Shown: positions 54,443 through 62,938, counted from the first letter of the stretch. The stretch is DNA of 64,000 nt from Desulforhopalus sp. (GCA_030247675.1 JAOTRX010000002.1:1612001-1676000); one strand, 5' to 3'. Numbers and translations are program-made. Notes: generated by a model from the letters alone, not told the origin.

Positions 54443-55396
54443 TTATTCCTGTAATGGTCTAATAAACATGCTCCAATAATATTCAGCAGCCCCTTGTTGC
54501 GACAAGGCCTCCTCACGACGATTGTCAAACAGTTGCATACCCAAAGGTTTGAGCTGTAGTGTGTACCCATCATCCACAACACTAAGTGATTCATTGAAAC
54601 TGTTTCGCTGAACCTCCCCGGACTGTGAGTAAGCTATTCCCGGAGAGCCGAGAATACCCTGACCATAATATATAGAACATTGTGCAGTTCGCTTACCACT
54701 TTCATAGACGGACGCCGCGAAACTAGTCTCACTTAATCGTTTAAATCTAGTGTTTATATGCGTATTTCGTGCTGAGATTTCCTGAAGAGATCCTTCGAAA
54801 TATCGCGCCATGTACTCGTAGCTATTTTCCAAAAATTCATCGTGTTCATGATCATCAAATTTCCGTTTGATTCTTAGATTGCTTGAACGATCGCCCTTGG
54901 GAACATTTGTTTGAAACCTTACAGGAGACTGTTCGTCCTTCGGGGTTTCAACCGGTACAGGGATTGCGTTTGCAGCATCGCGAACATCTTTAGCAATAAT
55001 GGCAAAGGCCTCATGTTGATTGGCATACATAGAAACTGGTTTCCCATCAGTCGGCGTAGCTCTCAAATGACCGAATGGCCCAGAGTGCCAATCACAGGGA
55101 TGCAAAATCACTGGTATCACAACTGAGCTTCCGTCTTCATGTTTTTCAATCGCACGCGTCATTTCCTTTTCATAGCAATAGTCAGATGCGAGAAAGTGGG
55201 CGCTGACGAGAAGAAGGACAATTTGAGAGGATTCAAGCTCGGAGTTAATTGTTTGATCAAAATCGCTGCCAGCAGTAATACGCCGATCATGCCAGGAGGA
55301 TATAACTCCTTGACGTTTCAGCAGCGCCAAGTGAGTTTCCAACTCGTTTCGTAGCTCCTCATCCTTGTGCGAATAAGAAAAGAACAGCTTTGCCAT
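54443..55396 (-). CDS. TIR-domain protein, putative defence effector
   Basis: 317 residues from ATG 55396. Residues 1-135 form a TIR domain: LFFSYSHKDEELRNELETHL, GVISSWHDRRITAGSDF, SSQIVLLLVSAHFLASDYCYEKEM. The expected NADase glutamate is E78, after C74. Residues 165-317 are a separate domain (EYMARYFEGSLQEISARNTHINTRFKRLSETSFAASVYESGKRTAQCSIYYGQ...YTLQLKPLG) that likely senses the trigger. Bacterial TIR proteins degrade NAD during infection. It lies 112 bp downstream of the three small genes, in the same direction. Confidence 0.82.
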   Translation of the reverse strand: MAKLFFSYSHKDEELRNELETHLALLKRQGVISSWHDRRITAGSDFDQTINSELESSQIVLLLVSAHFLASDYCYEKEMTRAIEKHEDGSSVVIPVILHPCDWHSGPFGHLRATPTDGKPVSMYANQHEAFAIIAKDVRDAANAIPVPVETPKDEQSPVRFQTNVPKGDRSSNLRIKRKFDDHEHDEFLENSYEYMARYFEGSLQEISARNTHINTRFKRLSETSFAASVYESGKRTAQCSIYYGQGILGSPGIAYSQSGEVQRNSFNESLSVVDDGYTLQLKPLGMQLFDNRREEALSQQGAAEYYWSMFIRPLQE

Positions 55397-55426
55397 AATG
55401 TTTTTTAACCTTTCCAATTTTTTATC

Positions 55427-55735
55427 TTACAAAAGATGCTTTAGCTGTTTCAGGAATGCAATCAAATTACCCCCAGTAAAATCAGTGTCATTTAAGCCCC
55501 GTTGATTTCAAAGATCGAATACCATTTTTTCGCGAGGCCGAGGAAGTCTACTTCCGCCTCCGCTGGCTCCGCAATTGGGAGTTGCAAGAATTAGGTCCAA
55601 ATCGCCCTCTTGCACGACTACTCTCACACAAACCGAAAGCCCATCCGCTCGACGTCGATTAATCTGCTGATTGATCCAACTTTCCTCAATGCTACCGAGC
55701 TCACCCTCTGCTTCCCCGATTTTGATTTTGATCAT
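55427..55735 (-). pseudogene. Small conserved-looking protein interrupted by an in-frame TGA
   Basis: From ATG 55735 (AAGGAG upstream) 75 codons read through SWINQQINRRRADGLSVCVRVVVQEGDLDLILATPNCGASGGGSRLPRP to MVFDL, then TGA (55510-55508). The same frame continues without another stop for 26 codons, NQRGLNDTDFTGGN and LIAFLKQLKHLL, to a TAA at 55429-55427. The tail looks like genuine protein. A single TGG-to-TGA change (Trp76 to stop) would explain it. No SECIS-like hairpin is obvious. The 75-residue product may still be made. Confidence 0.55.
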
Positions 55736-55855
55736 GCTCTCTCCTTATGTTCATTCCGTATTCAGCGGATCGATGCTGCAAGAAAATTAAGGCAGTCTAT
55801 CCTTTACTGAGAATAACACTGCCCTTGTTTGTTCTGCCCAGTTTGTAAAGATCGA

Positions 55856-56119
55856 TCAGCTAACCGTGTATTCCTTCCATGGGATAGCTTGGATGGGAAC
55901 ATTGCTCATAAACTTAGCAATATCTCTGCGACCATAATATGTCGGAGTGCCTCTGCCGTTCTGAGCCATTAATATTACCGGAATTCCTGGGAAAAACCGT
56001 CCAAAATCATCAATTGCCTTGAGAGCCTCATGTTGCACCTGGACGACATGGCTTTTCACCACCACGATTGCAAATTTTACGCCCTGCTCTTTGATCACTG
56101 CGCCCTGAAATTTCGCCAT
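55856..56119 (-). CDS. Small conserved-type protein, putative defence cassette member
   Basis: 87 residues, AGGAAGG-type ribosome binding site. FQGAVIKEQGVKFAIVVVKSHVVQVQHEALKAIDDFGRFFPGIPVILMAQNGRGTPTYYGRRDIAKFMSNVPIQAIPW has an alternating beta-alpha pattern suggesting a small alpha/beta fold. I do not recognise the family. It begins 3 bp after the 85-residue gene, so the two are coupled. Confidence 0.6.
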   Translation of the reverse strand: MAKFQGAVIKEQGVKFAIVVVKSHVVQVQHEALKAIDDFGRFFPGIPVILMAQNGRGTPTYYGRRDIAKFMSNVPIQAIPWKEYTVS

Positions 56120-56122
56120 TTC

Positions 56123-56380
56123 CTACCTTCCTCCTTTCTTCCTGGATGTTGTTTGAGCCAAAGCACTTCCGGCTGCAGTTTTTGATTGTGCACTGGTTCT
56201 TCCGTCCCTCAGAACGGCAGAGGCTTTCGTCGCCACTGTTCGAGATGTTGATTTGTTCGGAGCCTTTGTTTGACTCAGAGCGCTCGCAGCTACAGATTTA
56301 GAATTGGTGCCGGTGTTCTTACTCGTCAAAACACTTGACGCACTCTTAGCAGCTGTTGAACCTGTTACTTTTTTTGCCAT
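56123..56380 (-). CDS. Small Ala/Ser/Lys-rich protein with a duplicated motif
   Basis: 85 residues, GAGG before the ATG. It contains two related blocks, K12-T38 and K52-T77, each reading roughly K.AS.VL......SK..A.SAL.QT. Basic and low in hydrophobics, it may bind nucleic acid. First gene of the minus-strand cassette, divergent from the WYL regulator. No function known. Confidence 0.6.
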   Translation of the reverse strand: MAKKVTGSTAAKSASSVLTSKNTGTNSKSVAASALSQTKAPNKSTSRTVATKASAVLRDGRTSAQSKTAAGSALAQTTSRKKGGR

Positions 56381-56494
56381 TTGGTACCTCGTAGTTAATA
56401 TTTGCTCTTGGGCAGATTTTACAAACTCTTAAAACGATAAACACGAATACTAAGTATGTCAATAAATAATGATTGATGAAAAGTAGTATTCTCG

Positions 56495-56533
56495 ATATTC
56501 ATATATTGTGAATATTTATTGATGTGATATAGT
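56495..56533 (+). promoter_or_regulatory. Promoter and palindromic operator of the WYL regulator
   Basis: ATATTCA (56495-56501) and TGAATAT (56509-56515) form a symmetric site. It overlaps a -35 TTGTGA (56506-56511), which is followed after 16 bases by -10 TATAGT (56528-56533). Occlusion of the -35 would give autorepression and could also control the divergent small-gene/TIR operon. Confidence 0.65.
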
Positions 56534-56573
56534 GTATGGCTCTAGCAATAAGATCTTAAAAACAGGTGAAAAA

Positions 56574-57458
56574 ATGAGATGGAGTACAAAGAAACGACTG
56601 GAATTTATCGAGTCGCGACTATTTTGGGATGGTAAGATCAGCAGGAAAGATTTGACGGAATATTTCGATGTATCTATCCCTCAAGCAACGAAAGATATAA
56701 AGAAATACAGCGAGATAGCGCCAACAAACATCCAATACGATAGCAGTGCAAAACATTATGTGGCTGGGAACAGATTTCTTCCGGTATTGGCTACGCTAGA
56801 AGGAGAGTCATATTTTTCTCATCTCATAGTATCTGGTCTGGACAAATCCCCTGGAGAATTCTTTTGCGGTAGAGTCCCTCAATCATATCAACTGCCACTT
56901 TTAGCAAGAGCTATCGACTCCCAGATATTAAAGCAAATTCTTAAAAGCATGCATGGGAGTGAGTCAATAGAAATTGAATATCAATCGATGAATACGCCTG
57001 ATCCAACAACACGATGGATTTCACCACATGCTTTTGGATTTGATGGTCTTAGATGGCATGTAAGGGGATTGTGCCACAAAGATAAAATGTATAAAGACTT
57101 TGTCTTAAGCAGGATAATTTCTGTTGGAGACAGCAAAATATTTCCGCACGGACATTTAAATGATTTTCTATGGCACAATAATTTAGTGTTCAAGATTGCA
57201 GCCCATAAAGATCTTTCTCCAGGTCAAAAAAAGAGCATTGAATGTGAATTCAATATGGTCAACGGAGAAGTGGCCATTGAAATAAAAGCTGCTTTTCATT
57301 TCTACTTGAAACAGCGACTAGGTCTTCATAAAGAAAATGAATCGATTTCTGGGAAAAAACAACAAATTATCCTCATAAATCGTGAAGAAATTGAAACAAA
57401 GCTTGCTCTTCTGCGCGAGATTGAATCTTCTAGGATCAAAGAGCTTTCCTTTTATTAA
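56574..57458 (+). CDS. WYL-domain transcriptional regulator (CapW/BrxR-like)
   Basis: 294 residues from ATG 56574 (AGGTGAA upstream). Winged helix-turn-helix at 1-75 (KKRLEFIESRLFWDGKISRKDLTEYFDVSIPQATKDIKKY), WYL domain at about 120-195 (SIEIEYQSM...RWISPHAFGFDGLRWHVRGLCHKDKMYKDFVLSRIISV), and a C-terminal dimerisation region. CapW and BrxR have this layout and repress anti-phage operons until a signal is sensed by WYL. It sits between the TIR/small-gene cassette and the type I restriction locus and could control either. Confidence 0.82.
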   Translation: MRWSTKKRLEFIESRLFWDGKISRKDLTEYFDVSIPQATKDIKKYSEIAPTNIQYDSSAKHYVAGNRFLPVLATLEGESYFSHLIVSGLDKSPGEFFCGRVPQSYQLPLLARAIDSQILKQILKSMHGSESIEIEYQSMNTPDPTTRWISPHAFGFDGLRWHVRGLCHKDKMYKDFVLSRIISVGDSKIFPHGHLNDFLWHNNLVFKIAAHKDLSPGQKKSIECEFNMVNGEVAIEIKAAFHFYLKQRLGLHKENESISGKKQQIILINREEIETKLALLREIESSRIKELSFY

Positions 57459-57555
57459 TCCGGTTGATAATTGCCGGACATAGACGCATTTTGCAAGAAC
57501 GCAAATACAGTCACATAAACGACTTTATGTCCGCTTATCAACTTACGGAATCTGA

Positions 57556-59073
57556 ATGAGCAGAAAGAACGGAAACAACTATTCGGTCGATCTGGATATC
57601 GGGACCCTCTCGGGGCATCTCTGGGAGGCCGCCAATATCTTGCGCGGTCCTGTCGATGCGGCTGACTTCAAGACCTACATTTTCCCGCTGCTGTTCTTCA
57701 AGCGACTCTCTGACGTCTACGACGAGGAGTATACAGTCGCGCTGGAAGAGTCCGGCGGGGATGTAGAGTTCGCCCAGTTCCCCGAGAACCACCGTTTCCA
57801 GGTTCAAGAGGGCTGTCACTGGAAGGATGTCCGGGCCAAGAGTGCCAATATCGGCCATGCGCTCCAAAAGGCTATGCGCTGTATCGAGCAAGCCAACCCG
57901 GATACCCTGCACGGCATTTTCGGTGACGCCCAGTGGACCAACAAGGACCGCCTTTCCGACGCGCTGCTCAAGGATCTAATTGAACACTTCTCGTCGCTCA
58001 GCCTCGGCAATGAGCACTGCAAGGCTGACATCCTCGGCCAATCCTACGAATACCTGATCAAGAAATTTGCTGACCTTACCAATAAGAAGGCCGGTGAGTT
58101 CTATACCCCACGCTCCGTGGTCGCGCTGATGGTCCGCATCCTTGCGCCCAAGGCCGGGGAAACCATCTATGACCCGGCCTGCGGGACCGGCGGCATGCTC
58201 CTCGAGGCCCTGCACCATGTCAAAGAGCATGGCGGTGACGAGAACCTCATGCTGGGCAAGCTTTATGGCCAGGAAAAGAATCTGACCACATCCTCCATCG
58301 CCCGGATGAACCTCTTTCTTCACGGCGCGGAAGATTTCCATATCGAACGCGGCGACACGCTGCGATTGCCCGCCTTTTATTCGGGAGACAGCCTCGCCAC
58401 CTTTGATTGCGTCATCGCCAATCCTCCCTTCTCCCTGGAAAAGTGGGGGGATGACGTCTGGATCAACGACCCTTACGGCCGCAACTTCGCGGGGCTCCCG
58501 CCAGCCAAGTCCGGAGACTTCGCCTGGGTTCAGCACATGACCAAGTCCATGGCCCGCAAGACCGGCCGCATGGCCGTGGTGCTTCCCCATGGCGTGCTCT
58601 TCCGTATGTCCAAGGAAGGCGAGATCCGGCGCAAGCTGCTGGAAATGGATATCCTCGAAACGGTAATCGGCCTTGGTCAGAACATCTTTTATGGCACCGG
58701 CCTCGCGCCTTGCGTGCTGGTCTTCAGGGACAGCAAACCAAAGGCCCATCGCCAGAAGGTGCTGTTTATCGACGCCTCGAAAGAACTCAAGACCGGTCGT
58801 GCTCAGAACGAACTGTTACCCGAGCACGTGGACAACATCCATCGCTGGTACGAGGCCTATCAGGATGCCGAAGGGATCTGCCGGGTAGTCACGCTCGACG
58901 AAATCCGCGAGAACGATTTCAACCTGAACATCCCTCGCTACGTGGAGCCGGTGATCGAGGAAGAATCCATGACCATCAATCAGGCCATCGCCAACCTCAA
59001 GGAGTCGTTGCAGGCAGCGTATGCGGCCGAGGATCGCCTGAAGGAACTGCTGCTCAGAGAGGGCCTGTTATGA
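57556..59073 (+). CDS. hsdM: Type I restriction-modification N6-adenine methyltransferase HsdM (first copy)
   Basis: 505 residues. HsdM_N helical domain (SGHLWEAANILRGPVDAADFKTYIFPLLFFKRLSDVYDEEY), SAM motif I DPACGTGG (206-213), and catalytic motif IV NPPF (289-292). EFYTPRSVVALMV is typical. It methylates adenine with HsdS. GC content is markedly higher than in the WYL/TIR segment. It overlaps the next small gene by 4 bp. Confidence 0.93.
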   Translation: MSRKNGNNYSVDLDIGTLSGHLWEAANILRGPVDAADFKTYIFPLLFFKRLSDVYDEEYTVALEESGGDVEFAQFPENHRFQVQEGCHWKDVRAKSANIGHALQKAMRCIEQANPDTLHGIFGDAQWTNKDRLSDALLKDLIEHFSSLSLGNEHCKADILGQSYEYLIKKFADLTNKKAGEFYTPRSVVALMVRILAPKAGETIYDPACGTGGMLLEALHHVKEHGGDENLMLGKLYGQEKNLTTSSIARMNLFLHGAEDFHIERGDTLRLPAFYSGDSLATFDCVIANPPFSLEKWGDDVWINDPYGRNFAGLPPAKSGDFAWVQHMTKSMARKTGRMAVVLPHGVLFRMSKEGEIRRKLLEMDILETVIGLGQNIFYGTGLAPCVLVFRDSKPKAHRQKVLFIDASKELKTGRAQNELLPEHVDNIHRWYEAYQDAEGICRVVTLDEIRENDFNLNIPRYVEPVIEEESMTINQAIANLKESLQAAYAAEDRLKELLLREGLL

Positions 59074-59297
59074 AAGTCTATCAGTACAGATCACCTGTTG
59101 GCCGCTTTCTCATCAAACCGCAAACCAACGGTCGTTGGGGTCTTTGGTTCAACGATGACTTGCTCGGCTCCTATCACTCGGCCATGGCGGCCGCCGATGA
59201 CGTCTACATGCAGGCGACCGGCGATTACGATTGGGACTCCCTGGATGGCGTCGATATTCCAACGGACATTACTGAATGGGAAGTGGTAGCGCTATGA
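59070..59297 (+). CDS. 75-residue protein between the two hsdM genes
   Basis: MKVYQYRSPVGRFLIKPQTN followed by RWGLWFNDDLLGSYHSAMAAADDVYMQATGDYDWDSLDG and a C-terminus ITEWEVV. Acidic, with many aromatics, probably a compact alpha/beta domain. It overlaps both flanking hsdM genes by 4 bp (ATGA at both ends), so translation is tightly coupled and its product is likely made in step with them. Family unknown. Confidence 0.7.
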   Translation: MKVYQYRSPVGRFLIKPQTNGRWGLWFNDDLLGSYHSAMAAADDVYMQATGDYDWDSLDGVDIPTDITEWEVVAL

Positions 59298-60817
59298 AGA
59301 AGAACAAACACATTTCCCAATCGGAACTTGAATCCTACCTCTGGGGCGCGGCCACCTTGCTGCGCGGCTACATCGACGCAGGGGACTACAAGCAGTTCAT
59401 CTTCCCGCTACTGTTTTACAAGCGCCTGTGCGACGTGTATGACGAGGAGCTGGCTGATGCGCTGGAGGAATCCGGTGGCGATCAGAAATACGCCGCGCTC
59501 CCAGAACAGCACCGTTTCCAGATTCCGGAGGAAGCACACTGGAAAGCCACCCGCACCAAGGTCAAAAACGTGGGCAAAACCATCCAGGATACCCTGCGCG
59601 ACATTGAACGCGCCAACCCCGACACCCTGTACGGGGTCTTCGGCGATGCCCAGTGGACCAACAAAGACCGCCTGCCGGATCACATGCTGCGCGAACTTAT
59701 CGAGCACTTCAGCTCGCAGACTTTGTCGCTTTCCAACTGCCCGGAGGATGAACTGGGCGTGGGCTACGAGTTTCTGATCAAGAAGTTCGCCGACGATTCC
59801 GGCCACACCGCTGCGGAGTTCTATACGAATCGCACCGTGGTCCACCTGATGACCGAGATGCTGGAACCCAAGCCAGGCGAGTCGATCTATGACCCGACCT
59901 GCGGTTCGGCTGGCATGCTGCTCTCCTCCGTCGCCCACCTGAAGCGACAGAACAAGGAATGGCGGAACCTGCGACTATTCGGTCAGGAGCGCAACCTGCT
60001 CACCTCGGCCATCGGCCGGACGAATCTGTTCCTGCACGGCATCGAGGACTTCCGCATCTTCCGGGGCGACACCCTGACGGGTCCCGCCTTTGTCGAAGGC
60101 GACCGACTCATGCAGTTCGACGTGGTCTTGGCCAATCCGCCATATTCCATCAAGCAGTGGAACCGCGAGGCCTGGGCCGCCGATCCATGGGGTCGGAACA
60201 TCTACGGTACTCCGCCCCAAGGCCGTGCCGACTACGCCTTCTGGCAGCACATCGTCGAGAGCATGAAGGCTAAAACCGGCCGATGCGCCATCCTGTTTCC
60301 GCATGGTGTCCTCTTTCGCAATGAAGAGCTGGCGATGCGCGAAAAGCTGGTTACCCACGACGTGGTGGAGTGTGTTCTGGGCCTCGGACCCAACCTCTTT
60401 TACAACTCGCCCATGGAAGCCTGCGTCGTCATCTGCCGCATGAACAAGCCTAAGGAGCGCAGGAACAAAGTGCTCTTCGTCAACGCGGTGAACGAAGTGA
60501 CCCGCGAGCGGGCGCAGAGCTTCCTCACCGACGACCACATCCAGCGGATTGTCGCCGCCTACCGTACTTTCGGCGACAAGGAAGGCTTTGCTCGGGTGGT
60601 CAGCAATAAAGAAATCCGGGAAAAAGGCAGCAACCTCAGCATCCCGCTCTATGTGCGGGCGGACAACGGAAACGGCAATGGCAACGGGGCGGCCGAAACG
60701 GTCAGCCTCAAACAAGCCATTGCCAACTGGCAGGAAAGTTCGATGGCTCTGCGGAAATCCATGGGCAGCCTCTTTGAGGTGCTTGAGGATGCCCGGGTGA
60801 TAAGAGGTGCCGAATGA
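59294..60817 (+). CDS. hsdM: Type I restriction-modification methyltransferase HsdM (second, divergent copy)
   Basis: 507 residues from the ATG at 59294. Same architecture as the first copy but clearly diverged: motif I DPTCGSAG (200-207), motif IV NPPY (281-284). The C-terminus has an Asn/Gly run (DNGNGNGNG). The two copies align along their length (PANILRG/AATLLRG, VFGDAQWTNKDRL in both), consistent with an old duplication or a two-M-subunit methyltransferase. It overlaps the HEPN-like gene by 4 bp. Confidence 0.93.
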   Translation: MKKNKHISQSELESYLWGAATLLRGYIDAGDYKQFIFPLLFYKRLCDVYDEELADALEESGGDQKYAALPEQHRFQIPEEAHWKATRTKVKNVGKTIQDTLRDIERANPDTLYGVFGDAQWTNKDRLPDHMLRELIEHFSSQTLSLSNCPEDELGVGYEFLIKKFADDSGHTAAEFYTNRTVVHLMTEMLEPKPGESIYDPTCGSAGMLLSSVAHLKRQNKEWRNLRLFGQERNLLTSAIGRTNLFLHGIEDFRIFRGDTLTGPAFVEGDRLMQFDVVLANPPYSIKQWNREAWAADPWGRNIYGTPPQGRADYAFWQHIVESMKAKTGRCAILFPHGVLFRNEELAMREKLVTHDVVECVLGLGPNLFYNSPMEACVVICRMNKPKERRNKVLFVNAVNEVTRERAQSFLTDDHIQRIVAAYRTFGDKEGFARVVSNKEIREKGSNLSIPLYVRADNGNGNGNGAAETVSLKQAIANWQESSMALRKSMGSLFEVLEDARVIRGAE

Positions 60818-61635
60818 GTGCACACCCTCCATTCGATCCGGGTACAGTTGAGGCCATTGCCAAGGTGATTGGTGAGGCTGGGTCAGGAACAGACATCAGT
60901 CGATACTTCCAGGTGAACGGGCTTGTTGATGACTCTGGCGAATCCACCAAGTGGCGGCGTCTCAATTCGGTATTTCTGAAAAACCAAGCAACGATAAAAA
61001 GCGCCAACCAGATTCTTGCCTTTGTCAGATCCTATCTTGTCCCAAGTCGCTTTGTTGGAAAACGAGATCAGTTCGAACACCATCGCGGTGAGCTCAACGC
61101 GATCTTAATTCTGCATGGCCTCGAATATGGCAAGGATGGCCAATTCAGGCATACAGCCCAAGCAAGAACATTAGATGAAGCAGAAACGCGAGCACAGGGT
61201 GTTCGTAACAAGTTGGCTTCCCGTAATACTCATCCTGAAGTCTACAAATACTGCCAGCCAGAACTAATGCAGGACAACTATTTCCATGCAGTTTTTGAAG
61301 CCTGCAAAGGGTTGTTCCAAAGGATTCGTGATCTTTCCAGTATTGAAGCCGATGGTGCCAACCTGATTGACAGGGCTTTCTCGATTGAAAATCCATCCCT
61401 CGCATTCAACACACTTCAGACTGAAACAGAAAAGTCAGAACACAAAGGATTTGCACAGCTTCTGAAGGGATGTGCAGCGGCGATCCGTAACCCGCTGGCG
61501 CACGGTCCCAAAATACTTTGGCAGGGAGAGATAGACGCCGCAGATTATCTCACTCTGATTTCCATGCTGCACAGAAAGCTGGATCAATGCGTCAAAGTTC
61601 CTAATCCGGAGTATCGGGGTGAGGGTGACGCATGA
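60814..61635 (+). CDS. TIGR02391/Ymh-type HEPN-like protein
   Basis: 273 residues. The C-terminal third (YFHAVFEACKGLFQRIRDLS...FSIENPSLAFN...GFAQLLKGCAAAIRNPLAHG) matches the TIGR02391 family. It contains R225-N-P-L-A-H230, the R-X4-H HEPN ribonuclease signature. HEPN proteins in restriction loci are often abortive-infection RNases kept silent by the modification complex. The gene is lower in GC than the hsdM genes, so it may have been inserted later. It overlaps hsdS by 4 bp. Confidence 0.8.
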   Translation: MSAHPPFDPGTVEAIAKVIGEAGSGTDISRYFQVNGLVDDSGESTKWRRLNSVFLKNQATIKSANQILAFVRSYLVPSRFVGKRDQFEHHRGELNAILILHGLEYGKDGQFRHTAQARTLDEAETRAQGVRNKLASRNTHPEVYKYCQPELMQDNYFHAVFEACKGLFQRIRDLSSIEADGANLIDRAFSIENPSLAFNTLQTETEKSEHKGFAQLLKGCAAAIRNPLAHGPKILWQGEIDAADYLTLISMLHRKLDQCVKVPNPEYRGEGDA

Positions 61636-62789
61636 CTGAACTGAAGCCCGGCTGGAAAATGGTCAAGTTCGGCGACATCGCGCAGAGCATTGCTATGAGG
61701 GTAAACCCCGCTGATGCCAAGACCGATGTCTATGTTGGGCTCGAACATCTCGATCCTAGCACGCTCCACCTGCGCCAGTGGGGTCACCCGTCCGATGTCA
61801 CCGGGCAAAAACTGGCCTTCAAGAAAGGCGATGTGATCTTTGGCCGCCGCCGTGCGTATCAGCGCAAGCTCGCCGTGGCGGAGTTCGACGGTATCTGCTC
61901 GGCCCATGCCATGGTAGTGCGGGCAAAGTCTAAAATGATTCTGCCGGAGTTCCTGCCGTTCTTTCTGCAATCCGACATGTTTATGGAGCGGGCCATTGGA
62001 ATATCGGTGGGCTCTCTTTCGCCAACGATTAACTGGAAGACAATGCGAGTTCAGGAATTCCTGCTGCCACCTCTTGATGAACAAAAGCGTATTGCCGAGA
62101 TCCTATGGGCAGCGGATGAGGCAGTAGAGCAATGGCGGCGAGTTTATTCTGTTCTAAACGTTATGATATCCGTTCACAGAGTGGAGTTTTTTTCCAGAAA
62201 GAATTGGCCAAAGAAGAAGCTGAAAAACCTATTTTCTGTTCAATTGGGAAAAATGCTGTCGCCAAAGGCCAAAACGGGTAATTCATCATTTCTGTATTTA
62301 GCCAATTACAACGTCCAGTGGGACCGTATTGATCTGGGAAAGGTCCAAGAAATGGACTTTTCAGAAAAGGAGCGGGAAAAGTTTGCGTTGACCCCAGGAG
62401 ATATTCTCGTCTGTGAAGGGGGCGAGGTAGGACGCAGTGCGATATGGCATGGAGAAATTAAAAATTGTTATTACCAAAAGGCACTGCACCGGCTCCGTCC
62501 TATTTCCAATTTCTCTTCAGAAGTCATGCTGCAGTTTATGATGTGGGCTGATAGAAAAGGATTATTCAAAGCTCTCACAGGACATTCCACCATAGCCCAT
62601 TTAACTGCAATCAAGCTTAAAGAAATGGATGTGCCTGTTCCGTCAGATAAAGAGCAAGCACTCGTTGATCTGTTTTTCAGGGAGATGAAGTCAGTCAGGC
62701 GTATCGTATCAGAGCAAATAGCCAAGACAACAGAGCTTAAACAGTCGTTGTCATGTGGTCTGCTTACTAACGGAGTTCCCCATGTTTAA
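61632..62789 (+). CDS. hsdS: Type I restriction-modification specificity subunit HsdS, mosaic
   Basis: 385 residues with two target-recognition domains separated by a helical spacer (LPPLDEQKRIAEILWAADEAVEQW at about 150-175). The C-terminal spacer is VPSDKEQALVDLFFREMKSVRRIV...TTELKQSL. The first half (61632 to about 62140) is GC-rich like the hsdM genes; the second half is clearly AT-richer. That points to replacement of the second recognition domain by recombination. It determines the DNA half-sites recognised. Confidence 0.9.
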   Translation: MTELKPGWKMVKFGDIAQSIAMRVNPADAKTDVYVGLEHLDPSTLHLRQWGHPSDVTGQKLAFKKGDVIFGRRRAYQRKLAVAEFDGICSAHAMVVRAKSKMILPEFLPFFLQSDMFMERAIGISVGSLSPTINWKTMRVQEFLLPPLDEQKRIAEILWAADEAVEQWRRVYSVLNVMISVHRVEFFSRKNWPKKKLKNLFSVQLGKMLSPKAKTGNSSFLYLANYNVQWDRIDLGKVQEMDFSEKEREKFALTPGDILVCEGGEVGRSAIWHGEIKNCYYQKALHRLRPISNFSSEVMLQFMMWADRKGLFKALTGHSTIAHLTAIKLKEMDVPVPSDKEQALVDLFFREMKSVRRIVSEQIAKTTELKQSLSCGLLTNGVPHV

Positions 62790-62931
62790 TGAAGAAAACA
62801 CTGTCGAACAGATGGTTCTCGACACGTTCTGCGGCGGCGTGCCTTCGAACATGGTTGCCGCAAAACTCACCTGCCTCGGTCACAGAATTATGATTCTGCT
62901 CAGTCAGGACGGAGAAAGAGCGGAGATATGA
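62782..62931 (+). pseudogene. 49-residue frame resembling the HsdR N-terminus
   Basis: It overlaps the hsdS stop by 8 bp and reads MFNEENTVEQMVLDTFCGGV then SNMVAAKLTCLG. FNE.NTVEQM.LD is the usual opening of type I restriction endonuclease HsdR subunits, whose proteins are about 1000 residues long. The frame stops at 62931 and no HsdR domain follows in the window. It is therefore a truncated start, a start left by gene conversion, or a small protein in its own right. A full hsdR may lie beyond the window edge. Confidence 0.5.
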
Positions 62932-62938
62932 GGTCGCA

